From Clostridiales bacterium (GTDB taxonomy: Bacteria > Bacillota > Clostridia > Christensenellales > DUVY01): a DNA stretch of 9,259 nt. The stretch lies in contig JAITNT010000027.1 in the NCBI GenBank assembly GCA_031290295.1, forward strand, positions 1 to 9,259, written 5' to 3'. Within the stretch, counting starts at the first letter, position 1. Each line of letters opens with the position of its first letter. Positions 1-5,627 of this stretch are shown in pieces. Below the pieces are notes generated by a model. It was given only the letters and a program-made list of their open reading frames with translations, searched no databases and was not told where the DNA came from. Both the position numbers and the translations under genes were made by a program.

Positions 1-4
1 TTAT

Positions 5-883
5 ATGACCAAAATACTGATAGGACACGCAAGCAAGGATACTACGGGCGTAACCGTCATACTTGCGCCCGGAGGCGCGGTAGCGGGCGTAGACGTGCGC
101 GGTTCCGCGCCGGGCACGCGCGAAACCGATCTTTTGCGCACCGGAAACCTTGTCGAAAAGCTTCACGCGGTGGTTCTTGCGGGCGGATCCGCGTTCGGGC
201 TAGAGGCGGCTTGCGGCGTCATGGAATATTTGAGCGAACGCAATATCGGCTTTCGGGCGGGCGCGCACGCCGTTCCGATTGTGCCGGCGGCGGTGATTTT
301 CGATATCAATACCGATAAGCTCGTCTATCCCGATAAAAAAACGGGCTATGAAGCGTGCTTGAACGCTAAAGAAGGCAACTATATTTCGGGCAGGGTGGGC
401 GCGGGTACGGGCGCTACCGTAGGCAAAATGGCGGGCGTTCCGTCTGCGGGCGGCGTCGGCTGCGCTTCGGTGACAATAGGGAATATCGTTACTACGGCGG
501 TTATAGTATGCAACGCGGCGGGCGATATTTACGACGCCGGGGACGGACGGGTTATCTCCGGCGCGCGCGGCGCGGACGGCGGGCTTATAGACGCTTATAA
601 TGCCGCCTTGAAGCTCGGCTCGGCGCGTATGCCCGCGGGAACGAACACGACGGTAGGCGCGGTAATTACCAATGCCGCGTTAACTAAGGAATACGCCAAC
701 AAGCTTGCCGCCGTAGCGCACGACGGGCTTGCTATGAGCATTCGTCCCGTACACACAATGGCGGACGGCGACACGATATTCGGACTAAGCACGGGCGAAA
801 TAGCGGACGCGGATATTAACCTCGTGCTGTTAAGCGCGGTAGAGGCGGTGCGTTTGGCGGTACTCGGGAGCGTGACGGTATGA
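5..883 (+). CDS. P1 family peptidase (S58, DmpA/aminopeptidase-esterase type)
   Basis: Predicted 292-residue N-terminal-nucleophile hydrolase of the P1/S58 family (DmpA, BapA, NylC relatives). These enzymes cleave themselves and then act as aminopeptidases, esterases or amidases on small substrates. The family pattern is clear: GHASKDTTGVTVIL at 7-20, AGVDVRGSAPGTRETDLL at 27-44, VLAGGSAFGLEAACGV at 57-72, GATVGKMAG at 136-144 and NTTVGAVITNA at 214-224. By analogy with the Asn/Thr autocleavage site of NylC, Asn214-Thr215 is the likely processing site and Thr215 the nucleophile; this is inference. There is no signal peptide, so it is probably cytoplasmic. The ATG lies 4 bases from the window edge and the codon before it is open, so the true start and ribosome site may lie outside. 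Its stop overlaps the acpS start (ATGA at 880-883), implying translational coupling. The natural substrate cannot be read from the sequence. Confidence 0.9.
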   Translation: MTKILIGHASKDTTGVTVILAPGGAVAGVDVRGSAPGTRETDLLRTGNLVEKLHAVVLAGGSAFGLEAACGVMEYLSERNIGFRAGAHAVPIVPAAVIFDINTDKLVYPDKKTGYEACLNAKEGNYISGRVGAGTGATVGKMAGVPSAGGVGCASVTIGNIVTTAVIVCNAAGDIYDAGDGRVISGARGADGGLIDAYNAALKLGSARMPAGTNTTVGAVITNAALTKEYANKLAAVAHDGLAMSIRPVHTMADGDTIFGLSTGEIADADINLVLLSAVEAVRLAVLGSVTV

Positions 884-1239
884 TAGGCATAGACATCGTA
901 GAGGTCGAGCGCATGGCGCACAGCGCGGAGAACGAAGCGTTTGTAAGGAAGGTTTTTACCCTCGAGGAAATCAGGTACTATGAGGAGGGCGGCAAAAGCG
1001 TTCAAACGCTCGCGGGTATGTTCGCGGCTAAGGAAGCGATAGTCAAGGCTATCGGCACGGGCTTTGCCGGAATCGATTATCTGGACGTGGAAATCAGGCA
1101 CAGTCTCGGCGGCAAGCCGGAGGCCGTGCTGTTCAGAGGCGCCAGGTCGCTTCTGGGCGCGCGAAAGGTCGAAATCAGTATTTCGCACGAGAAGCGGTAC
1201 GCCGTAGCCTCGGCGTTGCTTACGGACGAAAAGGCATGA
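880..1239 (+). CDS. acpS: holo-[acyl-carrier-protein] synthase
   Basis: 119-residue AcpS-type 4'-phosphopantetheinyl transferase. It moves the phosphopantetheine arm of CoA onto apo-acyl carrier protein, which fatty acid synthesis needs. The N-terminal MIGIDIVEVERM carries the metal-binding Asp5. FAAKEAIVKAIGTGF at 48-62 holds the second acidic ligand, Glu52. VEISISHEKRYAVASALL at 97-114 is the usual C-terminal block. The length is normal for the family. The start overlaps the upstream peptidase stop by ATGA and has a GGGAG at 866-870. The stop in turn overlaps the next gene by ATGA at 1236-1239, so the three genes are one transcription and translation unit. AcpS followed by a YjeF-type gene is a common arrangement in Firmicutes. 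Confidence 0.96.
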   Translation: MIGIDIVEVERMAHSAENEAFVRKVFTLEEIRYYEEGGKSVQTLAGMFAAKEAIVKAIGTGFAGIDYLDVEIRHSLGGKPEAVLFRGARSLLGARKVEISISHEKRYAVASALLTDEKA

Positions 1240-2660
1240 AAATTTTATCGGCGCGCGAGGTGCGCGAAGCGGAGGAATATACCTTGCAGGCGGACGGCAT
1301 AACCGTACGGACGCTCATAGAAAGAGCCGCCGCCGCGCTTGCCGCCGCCGTCCGCCTGCGGGCGGATTACGGCGCAAAAATCTGCTTTGTGTGCGGAGAG
1401 GGTAATAACGGCGCGGACGGTATTACCGCCGCCGAATACCTAACCGAATTTTCGCCCGCGGTAGTGCGCGTTGCGGACGGCGGCGACGGACTCCGAAAAT
1501 TTATCGAGAGCGTTGCGGATTACGATATTATTGTGGACGCCGTATTCGGCACGGGGCTTAACCGCATGATAGAGGGAACGCTTTGCGGCGTTATCGCCGC
1601 TATTAACGGCAGCCGCGCTTTTGTCATTTCCGCAGATATTCCGAGCGGTCTTAACGCGGACACCGGCGACATTATGGGCGTATGCGTAGACGCCGATCTA
1701 ACCGTCGGTTTCGGCGTGCTCAAGAGAGGGCATCTCTTTTTGTACGGGCGCGATATGTGCGGCGAAACGGTATGCGCGGATATAGGACTTAAATTCCCGC
1801 ATGAAAATTATCCCGAGGTTCTTACGGACTTCACCGTGCCGGGGCGCAAAAGCAAATCGAACAAGGGCGACTACGCCAACGTAAAAATTATCGCGGGTTC
1901 GCGCAGAATGCCGGGCGCCGCGGTGCTGTCCATGCGCGCCGCCGAAAGCGCGTTAAGGAGCGGCGCGGGGCTTGTTACCTTGGGCGTTCCGCAATCCGTG
2001 CTTCCCGCCTACGCCGCCCGTACGGTAGAGAGTATGCTTTTCCCGTTGTCGGACGGCCCGGGCGGTCTTGTCTTTGCCGAACAAGAAATCCGCGCCTTTT
2101 TGGAAAAAGCCGACGTACTTATTATAGGCTCGGGACTGGGCAGAAATCAGGAGATAGCCTTGCTGCTTGAATTTGTACTGCGCGAGTACGCGCTCAAGGT
2201 TATTATCGACGCGGACGGGCTGAACATGTTGCGCGAAGAAATGCTGCCGGGCAGCAGGTGCAATATCGTTTTGACGCCCCACGTCGCGGAATTTTCCCGA
2301 TTGTCCGGATACGGCGTATACGACGTCGAGCGCAACATGATTGACCTTGCCCGCGAATATGCCGCCCGTAACGCCTGCACCGTCGTCCTCAAAAGCAATA
2401 CGACGGTAATTACGGACGGCGAGCGCGTCCGCGTATACGCGGCAGGCTCCGCCGCCCTCGCAAAAGGCGGTTCCGGCGACGTGCTCGCGGGTATTACGGG
2501 CGGTTTGAGCGCGTTTATGCCCCTTACGTCCGCCGCCGAGGCGGCCTGCGGAATACTGGCGGAATGCGCCGCCGCATACCCCGATTACTCGGTTCATTCG
2601 ATAACCGCGTCCGATTTGATTAAAAAGATACCGTATATACTCAAAAAGCATGTAAAATGA
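1236..2660 (+). CDS. nnrDE: bifunctional NAD(P)H-hydrate epimerase / ADP-dependent NAD(P)H-hydrate dehydratase
   Basis: 474-residue fusion of the two NAD(P)H repair enzymes (YjeF type). The N-terminal YjeF_N domain (about 1-205) interconverts the R and S forms of hydrated NAD(P)H. Its marks are CGEGNNGADG at 53-62, DAVFGTGL at 101-108 and ADIPSGLNADTG at 133-144. The C-terminal ribokinase-fold domain (about 206-474) dehydrates the S form using ADP. It shows KGDYANVKIIAGSRRMPGA at 210-228, SGAGLVTL at 242-249, GSGLGR at 298-303, DADGLNML at 325-332, LTPHVAEFSRL at 346-356 and the nucleotide-site GSGDVLAGI at 412-420. All key motifs are present and the length is near the usual 490-510. The start is coupled to acpS by ATGA with only a weak AAGG at 1231-1234. 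It is the last gene of the operon; a terminator hairpin follows. Confidence 0.95.
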   Translation: MKILSAREVREAEEYTLQADGITVRTLIERAAAALAAAVRLRADYGAKICFVCGEGNNGADGITAAEYLTEFSPAVVRVADGGDGLRKFIESVADYDIIVDAVFGTGLNRMIEGTLCGVIAAINGSRAFVISADIPSGLNADTGDIMGVCVDADLTVGFGVLKRGHLFLYGRDMCGETVCADIGLKFPHENYPEVLTDFTVPGRKSKSNKGDYANVKIIAGSRRMPGAAVLSMRAAESALRSGAGLVTLGVPQSVLPAYAARTVESMLFPLSDGPGGLVFAEQEIRAFLEKADVLIIGSGLGRNQEIALLLEFVLREYALKVIIDADGLNMLREEMLPGSRCNIVLTPHVAEFSRLSGYGVYDVERNMIDLAREYAARNACTVVLKSNTTVITDGERVRVYAAGSAALAKGGSGDVLAGITGGLSAFMPLTSAAEAACGILAECAAAYPDYSVHSITASDLIKKIPYILKKHVK

Positions 2661-2709
2661 TTAAAGGCTGCGCCGCATAACCTGCATATGCAATTTGCCG
2701 CTTTTTACG

Positions 2710-2739
2710 CCTCCCAAATTTTTGGGAGGTATTGTTTTA
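2710..2739 (+). terminator. intrinsic terminator after nnrDE
   Basis: CCTCCCAA at 2710-2717 pairs with TTGGGAGG at 2722-2729 (8 bp, 4-base loop). A T-rich run, TATTGTTTTA, follows at 2730-2739. It lies 50 bases past the nnrDE stop, as expected for the end of the operon. The T run is interrupted, so termination may be incomplete. A 10-bp palindrome, TGCATATGCA, sits just upstream at 2683-2692 with no assigned role. Confidence 0.7.
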
Positions 2740-2752
2740 TGTATAAAAATAT

Positions 2753-2781
2753 GTAACAGGCAAAAACTAACCTACTATACT
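2753..2781 (+). promoter_or_regulatory. possible sigma-A promoter upstream of the toxin-antitoxin leader
   Basis: GTAACA at 2753-2758 (4 of 6 matches to TTGACA) is followed after 17 bases by TATACT at 2776-2781 (5 of 6 matches to TATAAT). It would start transcripts near 2788, ahead of the hairpin pair at 2812-2858. The -35 box is imperfect and the surrounding DNA is AT-rich, so a chance match is possible. Confidence 0.35.
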
Positions 2782-2811
2782 TAACTTAGGGTTCTGTATT
2801 CATATAAGCTT

Positions 2812-2858
2812 AAAAGGCGCGGTTTTGTCATTTTTTGGCGCGTCTTTATGCGCCTTTT
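2812..2858 (+). promoter_or_regulatory. possible attenuator with competing hairpins
   Basis: GGCGC occurs at 2816-2820 and again at 2837-2841. Both can pair with the same GCGCC at 2850-2854. The outer pairing extends to a perfect 9-bp stem, AAAAGGCGC (2812-2820) with GCGCCTTTT (2850-2858). The inner one forms a compact hairpin with an 8-base loop followed by TTTT, which resembles a short terminator. Mutually exclusive pairing of this sort is typical of attenuators, but no sensor or leader peptide is evident. It may simply be a second terminator of the upstream operon. Confidence 0.35.
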
Positions 2859-2893
2859 CCCGACCGCTCCTTGCCGTGTCACCCGAAAACGCC

Positions 2894-2922
2894 TTGATAA
2901 GCGCAAAAGCCGTCTAAAATAT
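2894..2922 (+). promoter_or_regulatory. probable promoter of the antitoxin-toxin operon
   Basis: TTGATA at 2894-2899 (5 of 6) is followed by TAAAAT at 2915-2920 (15-base spacer), or by AAATAT at 2917-2922 (17-base spacer). The predicted transcript start, near 2928, lies about 60 bases before the antitoxin start codon. A perfect GC palindrome at 2934-2945 sits just beyond it, a position suited to an operator. This is the better placed of the two promoter candidates for this operon. Confidence 0.45.
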
Positions 2923-2933
2923 GTTCATTATTT

Positions 2934-2945
2934 GTGCGCGCGCAC
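2934..2945. promoter_or_regulatory. 12-bp palindrome, candidate operator
   Basis: GTGCGCGCGCAC is a perfect 12-bp palindrome between the putative promoter and the antitoxin start. Ribbon-helix-helix antitoxins commonly bind palindromes at their own promoters, so autoregulation here is a plausible inference. The element is GC-alternating in otherwise AT-rich DNA, but such strings are not rare in the nearby GC-rich coding regions. Confidence 0.3.
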
Positions 2946-2986
2946 CCTGATTTATGTTTAGAAAAAATATTATTGGAGATAATCTC

Positions 2987-3190
2987 ATGAAGTACGTCCT
3001 GATAAAAATTCACTCCGCGGATAAGCTCGTTTTGCGGGCGGCGGCGGAGCGCAAGGGTATGACGCTTAACGCGCTGGCGGAGAGCGTAATTCACACTTAC
3101 GCCGACTGTTTGCATACAATGGAGTGTCAGGATCTGCAAGCCGGCTACGAGGCGCTTACAGAGGACGCGCCTACGCGGCGGCACACATAA
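2987..3190 (+). CDS. ribbon-helix-helix antitoxin of a MazEF/EndoAI-EndoA-type module
   Basis: 67-residue protein encoded 44 bases upstream of MazF. The N-terminal [16 protein letters not shown], then [22 protein letters not shown] (about residues 1-38), fits a ribbon-helix-helix DNA-binding fold: a short beta strand, a helix, a turn with Gly, and a second helix. After it, [12 protein letters not shown] (about 48-59) resembles the region following the RHH in Bacillus EndoAI. The expected role is to bind and neutralise MazF and to repress the operon. The protein is short: EndoAI is about 93 residues, and the usual C-terminal tail that fills the toxin groove is replaced by a few charged residues. 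The start at 2987 is chosen because GGAGAT at 2975-2980 sits 6 bases before it. The upstream in-frame ATG at 2954 has no ribosome site. Identification rests on fold pattern and position, not strong sequence identity. Confidence 0.72.
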   Translation: MKYVLIKIHSADKLVLRAAAERKGMTLNALAESVIHTYADCLHTMECQDLQAGYEALTEDAPTRRHT

Positions 3191-3234
3191 ATACGGGCGG
3201 ACGCAGGATTTTTCGGTTGCCCGGCGAGGAACAT

Positions 3235-3582
3235 ATGGAAATTAAACGCGGTGACATATATTTTGCCGATTTAAGCCCCGTCGTCGGAAGCGAGCAGGGC
3301 GGGCTAAGGCCGGTACTTATAATTCAGAACGACGTAGGCAACAAATTCGGACCTACCGTTATCGCCGCCGCTATAACAAGTCAGCTGTACAAAGCGAAGT
3401 TACCGACGCACGTACCGTTGCCCGCGGAAAAATTCGGGCTTGCCAAGCTGTCGGTCGCCTTGTTAGAGCAAGTCCGTACCTTGGACAAAAGGCGGTTGCA
3501 GGAACGACTCGGCAGCGTAGACAAACCCCTGATGGACGAAATAAACAAAGCCCTGCTAATTTCGCTGGGCTTAGTACAGTAG
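3235..3582 (+). CDS. mazF: type II toxin-antitoxin mRNA interferase, MazF/EndoA family
   Basis: 115-residue ribosome-independent endoribonuclease toxin, which cuts single-stranded RNA at short specific sites. It closely resembles Bacillus EndoA throughout: [20 protein letters not shown] at 1-20, [13 protein letters not shown] at 21-33, then PTVIAAAIT at 40-48, KLPTHVPLP at 55-63 and [10 protein letters not shown] at 76-85. The residues matching the EndoA catalytic pair, Arg25 and Thr48, are both present, so it should be active. One family-typical Asp before the Ser-Val-x-Leu-Leu segment is Leu72 here. The start at 3235 is preceded by GAGGA at 3226-3230. A longer in-frame reading from 3124 would overlap the antitoxin and add 37 non-conserved residues, so it is rejected. 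The gene follows the antitoxin directly and is probably co-transcribed with it. The cleavage motif cannot be inferred. Confidence 0.95.
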   Translation: MEIKRGDIYFADLSPVVGSEQGGLRPVLIIQNDVGNKFGPTVIAAAITSQLYKAKLPTHVPLPAEKFGLAKLSVALLEQVRTLDKRRLQERLGSVDKPLMDEINKALLISLGLVQ

Positions 3583-3587
3583 ATTTC

Positions 3588-3673
3588 TTACGGGGTTTAT
3601 CCGGCAAGGGGTAGCTCTATATATTCTGCCGCAAAATTTAATTATTTCCTAACGCGCGTGAAAGCCCCCGTAA
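3588..3673. other. long-range inverted repeat with internal hairpin after mazF
   Basis: TTACGGGG at 3588-3595 is perfectly complementary to CCCCGTAA at 3666-3673. Inside it, CGGCA at 3602-3606 pairs with TGCCG at 3627-3631, and a palindrome ACGCGCGT lies at 3652-3659. A closing helix around internal stems is the shape of a structured RNA domain. With an 8-bp helix and a 70-base gap, a chance match is also possible. It begins 6 bases after the mazF stop, so it would form the 3' end of that transcript. Confidence 0.3.
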
Positions 3674-3692
3674 AATGGTAGATTATGCTTAC

Positions 3693-3721
3693 TTTATGCG
3701 TTTGCCCCGGGCTCGACGCCG
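3693..3721 (-). repeat. second copy of the galT 3' end (29 bases)
   Basis: Bases 3693-3721 match 3942-3970, the true end of galT, at 26 of 29 positions without gaps and in the same orientation, about 249 bases apart. Read on the minus strand this copy encodes GVEPGANA-stop, against GFEPGANA-stop in galT. Two of the three differences fall at third codon positions and are silent. An open reading of about 36 codons precedes it on the minus strand, bounded by a stop near 3805, but shows no clear further galT similarity. It could be a gene remnant or part of a repeat whose other copy now forms the galT tail. Confidence 0.6.
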
Positions 3722-3860
3722 GGGCGAACGCAAGACAACCCACATTCTTTTTTCAAGGGATACCCATCGAAAAAAAGCCCTATGACAGCCGTATGCGGTG
3801 AGCGTTAGCGGAGCATACGGCGTAAAAAGAGGGTGAATGCCGCGCGCACGGCGCACGGCA

Positions 3861-3921
3861 GAGGGGGAAAAGCGTAGAGTAATCGGGACTTATCCCGATT
3901 ACGACATAGCTTGTCCCCCTC
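3861..3921. other. compound stem-loop (7 bp + 4 bp + 10 bp stems)
   Basis: GAGGGGG (3861-3867) pairs with CCCCCTC (3915-3921). Within it AAGC (3869-3872) pairs with GCTT (3909-3912). The core GTAATCGGGA (3879-3888) pairs perfectly with TCCCGATTAC (3893-3902) over a CTTA loop. The three stems are nested and separated by small internal loops, giving one long interrupted hairpin of 61 bases. No T run follows on either strand, so it is not a standard intrinsic terminator. Confidence 0.55.
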
Positions 3922-3927
3922 GAAATC

Positions 3928-3957
3928 GGCGCAAACGCATTTTTATGCGTTTGCGCC
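3928..3957 (-). terminator. perfect hairpin spanning the galT stop codon
   Basis: GGCGCAAACGCAT at 3928-3940 and ATGCGTTTGCGCC at 3945-3957 form a perfect 13-bp stem with a TTTT loop. The galT stop codon (complement of 3943-3945) lies at the loop edge, so the last galT codons are one arm of the stem. It probably stabilises the mRNA 3' end or helps termination. The sequence beyond it on the minus strand (GATTTCG) is not a good T run, so the terminator call is tentative. Confidence 0.45.
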
Positions 3958-5478
3958 CGGCTCGAAGCCGCATTTTTTTAACAGCTTCAACAGCTCCTTA
4001 ACGCCGTTGTCCGAGCCGAATATGTCGGTAGCGGCGAGCAGCCGCTCGCAGGTTTTGTTTATGTATTGCTCGATAGCGCGTTCGGCCTCGTCCTCGTCGA
4101 TATTCGTGCCGTTGTCGTTGATAAGCTGCGCTATCATAGGCAGGTACTGCGTCATAGGGTGCGCGGGGTCGGATAAGTCCTTCAACGCGGATTTACCGAG
4201 CATAAAGTCCTTTATGCCCTGCGCGCTTTCACCCAGCTCCGCGGGCAGAATGAAGCAACCCAACGATTCGATTACGCCGATGCTTTCGTCCTTGATCGTG
4301 CGATATTCCGGAACGGAATCAAACACGCCGTTCGGGTGCTCCTCGTCGGCGTAATTGTTCCTCAAAAAAACCTCGAGCGTGTACTCGTTGTCCTTATTGA
4401 ACCGCGCCGTAAGCGCGGTAGCGTTATGCCTGAGTTTTCCGCTGGAGGCGCGCAAACGCAGCTTAGGTGCGGAATAATCCAGAAATTCATTGAGAATAAC
4501 CGCGTACGCGCGCTCTACGCTTTGACGGCGGCGGCTCTCCAAACGCAAAGCGGTGTTGTACCAATCCGTCACCGTAACGCGCAGATCCGGGAACTCGGCT
4601 CCGGACAGCCTCAGCCGCGCTCCCGCAGAAAAAATAGGCATATCGCATTCGCCGCCCAGATAATGGTCGTGCTCCGTGTTAGACGCGCCTATGCCCTTCA
4701 GCGGAGCGTTGTAGGCAATAAAGTAATGCGGAAAAATTTCCAAAAAATCAAACATCGTTTTGGGGCTGTCAGGCGAGTTTGTCATAGGCTCGTGCACGCT
4801 TGAAACGACGTTGAAATGCCCCGAAAAGTACTTAAACGGCGAATAGTGAAAGTACCAAACCTTATCGTCTAAAAACAACGGAATATAACGGAACGCGGTA
4901 CGCGGAGGATATCCCGTTTCGCCGGTAAAGCCCGCGTTTTCCGTGCAGAGCGGGCAGAGGGGATAACGCGCCGAGGTTTTTGGCAAGCGCTGCCGCCGCG
5001 CCATATTAATCATAATATTGAGCTTGCCTAACGAGCCTTCGGCAGTCCAACCTAGGTTAGATATAACCTCGTCGTACTTAATCGAATTAGACTTAACGTA
5101 ATAGTCGTACAAAAAATCGCAGGCCGCCTTGATTCCCTTGCGCGCGGCGGTATCGTCGAACGCCTCCGAAACCTTAGACGGCAACGGCGCGACGGTATCG
5201 AGAAGCCTATACTCGAGCCTTACGGCGGCGGCGGCGGATATTTTTTTTGCCGTTACTGCAAAGTCGGTAAGCGTTTTAAGAATAGGCGAGGGCGATTTCA
5301 TTTTGGAGACGGTCTCCTCGTCGGGCGTATAGCCGCGAATAGGCTCGGACAGATCCAATAAATCGAGCAGACGGTTGCGAAGATAGCTTGCGTTTTCCTC
5401 ATTAAGCATCAAATGAAGCCGGGAATAGCATAACAAATCCTCAATCGCCTTTAGATGTGCGTTGTCACTTTTTGACAT
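3943..5478 (-). CDS. galT: UDP-glucose--hexose-1-phosphate uridylyltransferase, class II
   Basis: 511-residue class II GalT (GalT2), the Leloir-pathway enzyme that swaps the uridylyl group between UDP-glucose and galactose-1-phosphate. The class II pattern is clear: CPLCTENAGFTGETGYPPRT at 175-194, then RYIPLFLDD at 197-205, HYSPFKYFSGHFNVV at 211-225, HEPM at 229-232, DFLEIFPHYFIAYNAPL at 244-260 and NTEHDHYLGGE at 267-277. His270-Asp271-His272 is the active-site HxH; by analogy with the class I HPH motif, His272 is the likely uridylylated nucleophile. The length is normal. The start is supported by GAGG (complement of 5484-5487), five bases ahead. It stands alone: no galK, galE or transporter is seen, though partners may lie elsewhere. 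It converges on mazF and diverges from lgt. Its last codons lie in a hairpin and have a near copy at 3693-3721. Confidence 0.95.
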   Translation of the reverse strand: MSKSDNAHLKAIEDLLCYSRLHLMLNEENASYLRNRLLDLLDLSEPIRGYTPDEETVSKMKSPSPILKTLTDFAVTAKKISAAAAVRLEYRLLDTVAPLPSKVSEAFDDTAARKGIKAACDFLYDYYVKSNSIKYDEVISNLGWTAEGSLGKLNIMINMARRQRLPKTSARYPLCPLCTENAGFTGETGYPPRTAFRYIPLFLDDKVWYFHYSPFKYFSGHFNVVSSVHEPMTNSPDSPKTMFDFLEIFPHYFIAYNAPLKGIGASNTEHDHYLGGECDMPIFSAGARLRLSGAEFPDLRVTVTDWYNTALRLESRRRQSVERAYAVILNEFLDYSAPKLRLRASSGKLRHNATALTARFNKDNEYTLEVFLRNNYADEEHPNGVFDSVPEYRTIKDESIGVIESLGCFILPAELGESAQGIKDFMLGKSALKDLSDPAHPMTQYLPMIAQLINDNGTNIDEDEAERAIEQYINKTCERLLAATDIFGSDNGVKELLKLLKKCGFEPGANA

Positions 5479-5498
5479 AAAAACCTCAAAGCTTTAGT

Positions 5499-5555
5499 TT
5501 ATCCGAAACCTGCCGCGGCTCGGCAATAAGAATTTGCCGCCGGATTTCAGGATAA
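5499..5555 (-). promoter_or_regulatory. structured galT leader hairpin
   Basis: In the galT 5' leader, TTATCC (5499-5504, + strand) pairs with GGATAA (5550-5555). GAAA/TTTC and CC/GG steps continue the stem inward, and an inner hairpin is formed by GGCAA with TTGCC (5522-5538 region). The result is one long interrupted stem about 20 bases upstream of the start codon. It does not match a riboswitch class I can name, so a regulatory role is inference from shape and place only. Confidence 0.35.
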
Positions 5556-5627
5556 CCTTATTTTCTAAACAAAATAAGCAAATTAATTATGATCTTTTTG
5601 AAATAAACTGGAAGTACTATATTAACT

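Larger units (their letters stand above)
3583..3942. other. hairpin-rich convergent intergenic interval, no gene recognised
   Basis: This 360-bp gap between mazF and galT holds no convincing coding region. It contains a run of inverted repeats: 3588-3673; 3697-3732 (14 bp, one G-T pair); 3748-3775 (TTTTTTC with GAAAAAA, enclosing GGG-ATA-CCC); 3788-3821 (GCCGTATGC with GCATACGGC, 9 bp); 3838-3860 (TGCCG with CGGCA); and 3861-3921 (GAGGGGG with CCCCCTC, enclosing AAGC with GCTT and a 10-bp perfect stem at 3879-3902). It matches no tmRNA, RNase P, SRP RNA or tRNA signature that I could recognise. It may be a structured RNA, a set of terminators, or a dispersed palindromic repeat or MITE-like element. 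A second copy of the galT tail lies inside it. Confidence 0.5.

Noticed and set aside
595..1188. 197-codon minus-strand reading opposite the peptidase and acpS
   Set aside because: It lies wholly antisense to two well-recognised genes, has no family resemblance, and reflects GC-rich codon structure.
1953..2651. 232-codon minus-strand reading opposite nnrDE
   Set aside because: It is antisense to the conserved YjeF_C domain and its composition (Gly, Arg, Ala rich) is typical of a shadow frame.
2954..2986. Upstream antitoxin start at 2954
   Set aside because: No ribosome site precedes it, while GGAGAT stands correctly before 2987, where the RHH strand begins.
3124..3234. Upstream extension of mazF to an ATG at 3124
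   Set aside because: It would overlap the antitoxin gene and add 37 non-conserved residues. GAGGA at 3226-3230 supports the start at 3235.
3694..3807. About 36-codon minus-strand reading ending GVEPGANA-stop as a separate small gene
   Set aside because: No start codon with a ribosome site is seen and most of it overlaps hairpin arms. It fits a remnant or repeat better than a gene.
3583..3942. 6S RNA, SRP RNA, RNase P RNA or tmRNA in the mazF-galT gap
   Set aside because: I looked for the conserved core sequences of these RNAs and found none. The hairpin series does not match their layout.
4336..4803. 155-codon plus-strand reading opposite galT
   Set aside because: It is antisense to the conserved galT core including the HDH region, with an Arg/Gln-rich sequence lacking any motif.
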